NCBI GenBank assembly: GCA_050949645.1
Contig: JBMNGC010000001.1
Coordinates: forward strand, 124,001 to 188,000
Origin: RUG369 sp050949645
GTDB lineage: Bacteria > Planctomycetota > Planctomycetia > Pirellulales > Thermoguttaceae
Direction: 5' to 3'
DNA: 64,000 bases
Shown here: piece by piece, positions 60,358-64,000 of the stretch
Layout: each line of letters starts with the position of its first letter
Numbering within the stretch: position 1 is the first letter of the stretch
Position numbers and translations under genes: made by a program
The notes under the pieces: generated by a model
The model's input: only the letters and a program-made list of their open reading frames with translations
What the model was told of the DNA's origin: nothing
Databases searched by the model: none

Positions 60358-62892
60358 ATGCAAAACAGGATTCGATATATTCTAGCGTCGTTCCTATCGT
60401 GCGCGGCGCTTTGCGCGTTGAACTCTACCTTTGCTTTCAACGACGGACTTTTTTCTGACGCCGGTTTCGGAATTCGTGTTGCGTATTCGCAGGATGAAGA
60501 TCCCTTCGGGGGCGATACTGAAGAAAACCCGTTCGCGTCTTACGAAGAGGATCCCTTTGACACGACGGCCAGCGCCGCCGCCGACGAAGACTCCCAAAAT
60601 CCTTTTGCGGACGCGCCGGATCCGAGCGCACCCTTTGCGCCGTCGAGTCTCTCTCCGCTTGTGACGCCGACGATTCCCGGACCCGCCGCGGCGGACGACG
60701 AGCTTTCTGAAGAGGAACAAGCTCGCGCCGAGGAGCGCGCTAAATATAGTCGCGCCGAAGACGTCCCGGACGAGTTGAAGACGGAAGCCGATTTCTACGA
60801 GACCGCGAACGCTGCCGAGCTCTCTGTTCTGCGCGTCACTCCAACGAACGACGCCGAATGGTTTTGCGCGGCGGTGCGCGTCGCTCGCGTTGGGCGTCCG
60901 TCGTTCGCCAGGCTCCTTGTCGCCAAGGCGGCCGACGCGCCTGTCGCGACTCCGGAAGAGAGCGCCAAGGGCCTTGATTCTCTCGGATCCGGTCGTGCGA
61001 TCTATTTCGTCGGTAATCCTGAGATTGGACCGATTGGCGCGGAGGTTTATGAGAAGATTCTCGCGTCCGCACGTCAATATTGGGAATCGGACGCGGCGTT
61101 GCGCGACGCGTTTTCGCGAGCGGCGTCCGGCTCCGTTTCCGAGCGCGCGCAAGGGATAACAGACGCGCGGAAGGGCGGGTTGTCCGCGCTCAAACTCCTG
61201 ATTGGCGATCTTGTTTCCGGTTCCGTAGAATCGCAACTTGCCGCAGCAGAATTGCTGCCCTTCTTCGAAGAGGACGCCATTTCCGCGCTTATTGCCTGCG
61301 TGCGTAGCGCGTCTGAGGAACAGCTTCCGCCCGCCGCGAAGGCGCTTGGCGATTTTGCTGATCTTCGGGTCGGCCCTGAGCTCGCCGCTCGGTATTATCT
61401 TGTCGACCCTGAGAGCGAAAGCAAAGACGCTCTCCAAGCCGCGCTTGATCAACAGTATCCTACGATTCCGAGCGCGGAAGAATTCGCGAAGCTCGCCTAC
61501 GACAAGGCGCTCGGATATTATCGTGGTCTGACGACGCTTCCCGGCGTCGTCGACGGTCAAGCCGGCGTTTGGGAATGGGACGCGCAGAGCGGAACTCTGA
61601 CGCGCGCCGAAGTTCCGGTCTCGGCGATCCTTCGCGAGGAGGCGGCGCACTGGGCGCTCGTCGCCTATCATGTCGGCCAGAGCGTCGACGCGGCGCCGAC
61701 CGGCGTCCTTGACCTTGCGATCGCGGCGGTCGCGGAGCAAAACGCGCATCGCGTTGGGCTTGACGTCGCTCATCTTGGGATCGACGGCTTTAACCTCGAA
61801 CTTCCGAACCTTTCGGTCGAGGAGCTTGTTTCTGGCCTGAAATACGCGCTTGATACGGAGCATTACTCCGGCGCGCTCATTCCGACGATCATTCTTCGAG
61901 ATCTTGGGGACGAAACGCTGTGCTACGGTTCGAGCGGACCTTCCCCAATCGTTCAGGCGGCGACGTGTCCCGATCGTCGCGAACGGTACCATGCGCTCGC
62001 GGCGATTGTCCACTGGAATCCGTCGAAGCCGTATCCCGGTTCGAGCCGTATTCCTCCGGGATTAGAATGGTTTGCAAGCGCGTCTGGCGAGCGGGTCGTC
62101 GTCGTCGCCGCCCCTCGCCTTGCGACAGCGAGTCAGATCGGTCAATCTTTCGCCCCGTTGGGCTACCGAATCATTCCTGCGACGACGGGTCGCGAAGCGC
62201 TCCTCGCTGCGCAGCAGGACGCGGACGTTGAGTTTGTCTTTGCGACCTCTGAAATATCGTCGCCGAATATCAGCATTTTGGCGCAAGCGTTGCGCAGCGA
62301 CGTTCGCACAAGCGACGTTCCGTTGCTCGTTGGCACAGAAACGTCGAGCGCCGCGACTGCCGCGAACGTTCTCGCGGGGCGTGAGCAGAACGTCGTTATT
62401 TTGCCAGTACCGCGCGAAAGCGACGGGGCGTCCTGGGCCATTCAGAAGTTGACTGACTCGGCTGACATTATGCCGGTTGATCCGCAGGCTCGTATGAGGT
62501 GGGCGCAAGCGACGTCGCGCGCGTTGTTGCAACTTCTCACAACGCGTCCGTCGATCTATGAATTCGACGGCGTCAACGAGTTCATTCGTAAGTTGCTCTC
62601 GACGCCCGCTCTCTTCGATCAGGGGCTGGAATTCGCCGCCGCCATTAAGACCCCTTATGCGCAGAAGGCGCTCGTCGAACTCGCCGGCGACACGAGGTTT
62701 GGGATCGACGTTCGCTCTCGAGCCGTCGCCGCGTTTGAACGTCAGCTTGCTGAAAACGGATCGCTCCTGCGTGGGCCCGACGTTGTCGCGATGTATGACC
62801 GCTATAACGCCAGCGAGAATGAAGACGTTCAGACGCAACAGGTTCTTTCCCGACTTCTCGACGTCTACGAGGCGGCGACGCAAGAGCGATAG
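60358..62892 (+). CDS. Secreted helical-repeat protein with a degenerate receiver-like domain
   Basis: 844 aa. Signal peptide at residues 1-26 (YILASFLSCAALCALNSTFA). An acidic Asp/Pro/Phe-rich spacer follows (about 40-100, EDPFGGDTEENPF-type repeats). From about 150 to 370 and again 720-840 the chain looks like HEAT/Armadillo helices (SALKLLIGDLVSGSVESQLAA; LFDQGLEFAAAIKTPYAQKAL). Residues about 577-690 read VVVVAAPRLATASQIGQSF, VEFVFATSEIS, VPLLVGTET, VVILPVP, the strand order of a response-regulator receiver. The acidic pocket and the phospho-Asp are missing. Function unknown; probably a scaffold. The start at 60358 is the only one that gives a signal peptide. Confidence 0.75.
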   Translation: MQNRIRYILASFLSCAALCALNSTFAFNDGLFSDAGFGIRVAYSQDEDPFGGDTEENPFASYEEDPFDTTASAAADEDSQNPFADAPDPSAPFAPSSLSPLVTPTIPGPAAADDELSEEEQARAEERAKYSRAEDVPDELKTEADFYETANAAELSVLRVTPTNDAEWFCAAVRVARVGRPSFARLLVAKAADAPVATPEESAKGLDSLGSGRAIYFVGNPEIGPIGAEVYEKILASARQYWESDAALRDAFSRAASGSVSERAQGITDARKGGLSALKLLIGDLVSGSVESQLAAAELLPFFEEDAISALIACVRSASEEQLPPAAKALGDFADLRVGPELAARYYLVDPESESKDALQAALDQQYPTIPSAEEFAKLAYDKALGYYRGLTTLPGVVDGQAGVWEWDAQSGTLTRAEVPVSAILREEAAHWALVAYHVGQSVDAAPTGVLDLAIAAVAEQNAHRVGLDVAHLGIDGFNLELPNLSVEELVSGLKYALDTEHYSGALIPTIILRDLGDETLCYGSSGPSPIVQAATCPDRRERYHALAAIVHWNPSKPYPGSSRIPPGLEWFASASGERVVVVAAPRLATASQIGQSFAPLGYRIIPATTGREALLAAQQDADVEFVFATSEISSPNISILAQALRSDVRTSDVPLLVGTETSSAATAANVLAGREQNVVILPVPRESDGASWAIQKLTDSADIMPVDPQARMRWAQATSRALLQLLTTRPSIYEFDGVNEFIRKLLSTPALFDQGLEFAAAIKTPYAQKALVELAGDTRFGIDVRSRAVAAFERQLAENGSLLRGPDVVAMYDRYNASENEDVQTQQVLSRLLDVYEAATQER

Positions 62893-62914
62893 TCGCGCGC
62901 GAACGTAAAATTCC

Positions 62915-62949
62915 AAGAGCGAAACGCCATACGACGTTTCGCTCTTTTT
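62915..62949. terminator. Two-way rho-independent terminator
   Basis: AAGAGCGAAACG (62915-62926) and CGTTTCGCTCTT (62935-62946) form a perfect 12-bp stem with an 8-nt loop. T-runs are on the plus strand (TTTTTA) and, more weakly, on the minus strand. It separates two convergent genes. Confidence 0.88.
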
Positions 62950-62963
62950 ATGTACGGACGACG

Positions 62964-64000
62964 TCAAGATCGTCGCCGCGCGGCCGCGTTGAGGCGCAGC
63001 GTTCGTCCGAGCGCGGCAATCTCGCGACACGACGCCGAGTCGGGGTTAAATCGCGGGATCGGGAGCGCGTTGAAAGTCCCAGGCGAGCCGAAGCTTTGAG
63101 AACCGGGTTGGAATCGTTCCGCCGCGATTTTTCTGACAGGACGCGAGTTGAGCAGAGCGGCAAGATAATCCGCCTCGTCAAGGGTCTCGACGGCGACGAA
63201 AGAGAGAGTCTCTTGGGGTACGACGGGGCGGTTGCGAATCGAATCGTACTGGAGCGCGACGGCGCGGAACGTGGAGTCCATGCGCCGCCATACGACTTTG
63301 ATCGGCGCGAAGGTCGTTTCGCCGACGTTATAAATGGACCAGAAAGGGGCGCGGCTCTGATAACGCCGATACGCGGCGCGAGCGCTCAGGACCTCTCGGA
63401 ATTTCAAGAGGTATTCGAGCGTTAGAGGATATTTGGCGCGCATCGTTTCTTCGTCGAAGCCGCGTCTTCGAATCGGATCTTGGGGGATCAGCATGAGGGT
63501 TGTCGCGCGACGCGAGCTAAACTCGTCGACGTCGCGCCATCGCAGGAGCGGGAAGAGGAGCGTCGATTCCAGTCGAACCTTGAGCGTCGTCACCTTGCGT
63601 CGTCCGGCGTCGCCGAGATTTTCAACGACTGTCGTTGCGCCGTCAAGAGACGCGTCTCCCTTGAACCAGAAGACGCCGCTTGCGCCCGCGGCGTTAGCGC
63701 CGAGCCTGGCGCGATATCGCGGCGCGTTCTCAGGGACGTCGCGGAGGATCCGTTCTGCGAGCGCGTCGACCTGCGCTCGGAGCGGTTCGTCGGGACGTTC
63801 ACGAGTCTTCGTTGAGGTTGCAAATCGCAGCGCGAGGGGCGCGCCAGGACGCGCGCAGTCTGGGGTCGCGATCCCTAACTCGACATTTGCGTTGAGTTCG
63901 CGCTCCGCGCGCGTTGTCTCAGACGATAGGGAGACGCTCGGACCGACGGCGCTCGACGCCTTGTCGTTGGGGCGCCATTTTCGCGCGACGATCGGGTATT
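62964..64000 (-). CDS. C-terminal part of a DNA N6-adenine methyltransferase-like protein (runs off the window)
   Basis: The frame is open from the right window edge to the stop at 62964, about 345 codons. A GTG at 63593 is only an internal codon, since the homologous-looking sequence continues upstream (RKVTTLKVRLESTLLFPLLRW). Seen blocks: YPLTLEYLLKFREVLSARAAYRRY, APFWSIYNVGETTFAPIKVVWRRMD, VVPQETLSFVAVETLDEADYLAALLNSRPV and GSPGTFNALPIPRFNP. These match the C-terminal target-recognition part of Eco57I/TaqI-like or type IIG modification enzymes. The catalytic NPPY motif should lie beyond the window. Restriction activity cannot be judged. Confidence 0.75.
   Translation of the reverse strand, partial: YPIVARKWRPNDKASSAVGPSVSLSSETTRAERELNANVELGIATPDCARPGAPLALRFATSTKTRERPDEPLRAQVDALAERILRDVPENAPRYRARLGANAAGASGVFWFKGDASLDGATTVVENLGDAGRRKVTTLKVRLESTLLFPLLRWRDVDEFSSRRATTLMLIPQDPIRRRGFDEETMRAKYPLTLEYLLKFREVLSARAAYRRYQSRAPFWSIYNVGETTFAPIKVVWRRMDSTFRAVALQYDSIRNRPVVPQETLSFVAVETLDEADYLAALLNSRPVRKIAAERFQPGSQSFGSPGTFNALPIPRFNPDSASCREIAALGRTLRLNAAARRRS

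Noticed and set aside
60394..62013. 539-codon minus-strand frame opposite the secreted repeat protein
   Set aside because: Arg-rich sequence without any domain; the plus-strand gene has a signal peptide and typical composition.
62964..63593. Methyltransferase-like gene as a complete 209-residue protein
   Set aside because: The frame is open to the window edge and the GTG at 63593 lies within a continuous domain, so it is a partial gene.

Overview
The window most likely comes from a planctomycete (phylum Planctomycetota), probably a fermentative, anaerobic, gut-type relative of the Pirellulales. This is inferred from gene content, not from a marker gene. The pointers are: two DUF1570-type metallopeptidases side by side; large secreted proteins with no obvious homologue outside that phylum; a secreted HEAT-like repeat protein; a GspA/ExeA-type ATPase; pyruvate formate-lyase with its activase; oxygen-independent (cbi-type) cobalamin synthesis; and several small genes that resemble proteins of gut Firmicutes (a DUF5662 protein, a coiled-coil protein, AzlCD, a Fur-family regulator). 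Coding density is high, genes are often joined by 4-bp stop/start overlaps, and arginine, aspartate and alanine codons rich in CG dominate.

Layout. 1-7262 (+): the tail of an anaerobic cobalamin operon: cbiD (cut by the window edge), cbiF, cbiG, cbiH, a three-domain cobK-cbiE-cbiT fusion, cbiA and a cysteine-rich small protein, all overlapping. 7470-9955 (+): a tandem duplication of a promoter/operator, Fur-family regulator and QueD-like gene. In the first copy the regulator is an internally deleted remnant; the second copy is intact but has no ordinary start codon. 10008-13033: an MFS transporter and two small hypothetical genes. 13614-17135 (+): pflB, pflA and a low-molecular-weight phosphatase. 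17184-23521 (-): sirtuin, hypothetical, mtnA, membrane glycosyltransferase and HD phosphohydrolase. 23781-29733: secreted protein, orphan SLOG-domain protein and two DUF1570 proteins. 30381-36902 (+): an asparagine synthase lacking its usual Cys2, a GspA/ExeA-like ATPase with an acidic tail and an alpha-galactosidase-like hydrolase. 36979-39587 (-): azlD, azlC, a ThiI/MnmA-like PP-loop protein and two tandem tRNA-Thr(CGU) genes. 39690-46478: membrane protein, outer-membrane beta-barrel, PpiD/SurA-like protein with an acidic 48-bp tandem repeat, and DUF5662. 46510-54979 (-): an extracellular polysaccharide cluster (epimerase, membrane GT, deacetylase, acyltransferase, two GT4) headed by pgi. 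55148-64000: acetyltransferase, large secreted six-hairpin-like protein, the initiating sugar transferase, secreted repeat protein and the C-terminal part of a DNA methyltransferase that runs off the window.

How it fits together. The cobalamin genes carry the ring from C11 methylation to a,c-diamide formation. PflB/PflA give mixed-acid fermentation. pgi, the epimerase, the sugar transferase, two GT4s, the deacetylase and the acyltransferase form a plausible surface-polysaccharide route from hexose phosphate to a modified repeat unit. The most distinctive piece is the duplicated fur-queD unit: one palindrome overlaps both promoters, one regulator has decayed, and the downstream part of the two queD copies has stayed nearly identical while the upstream parts diverged.
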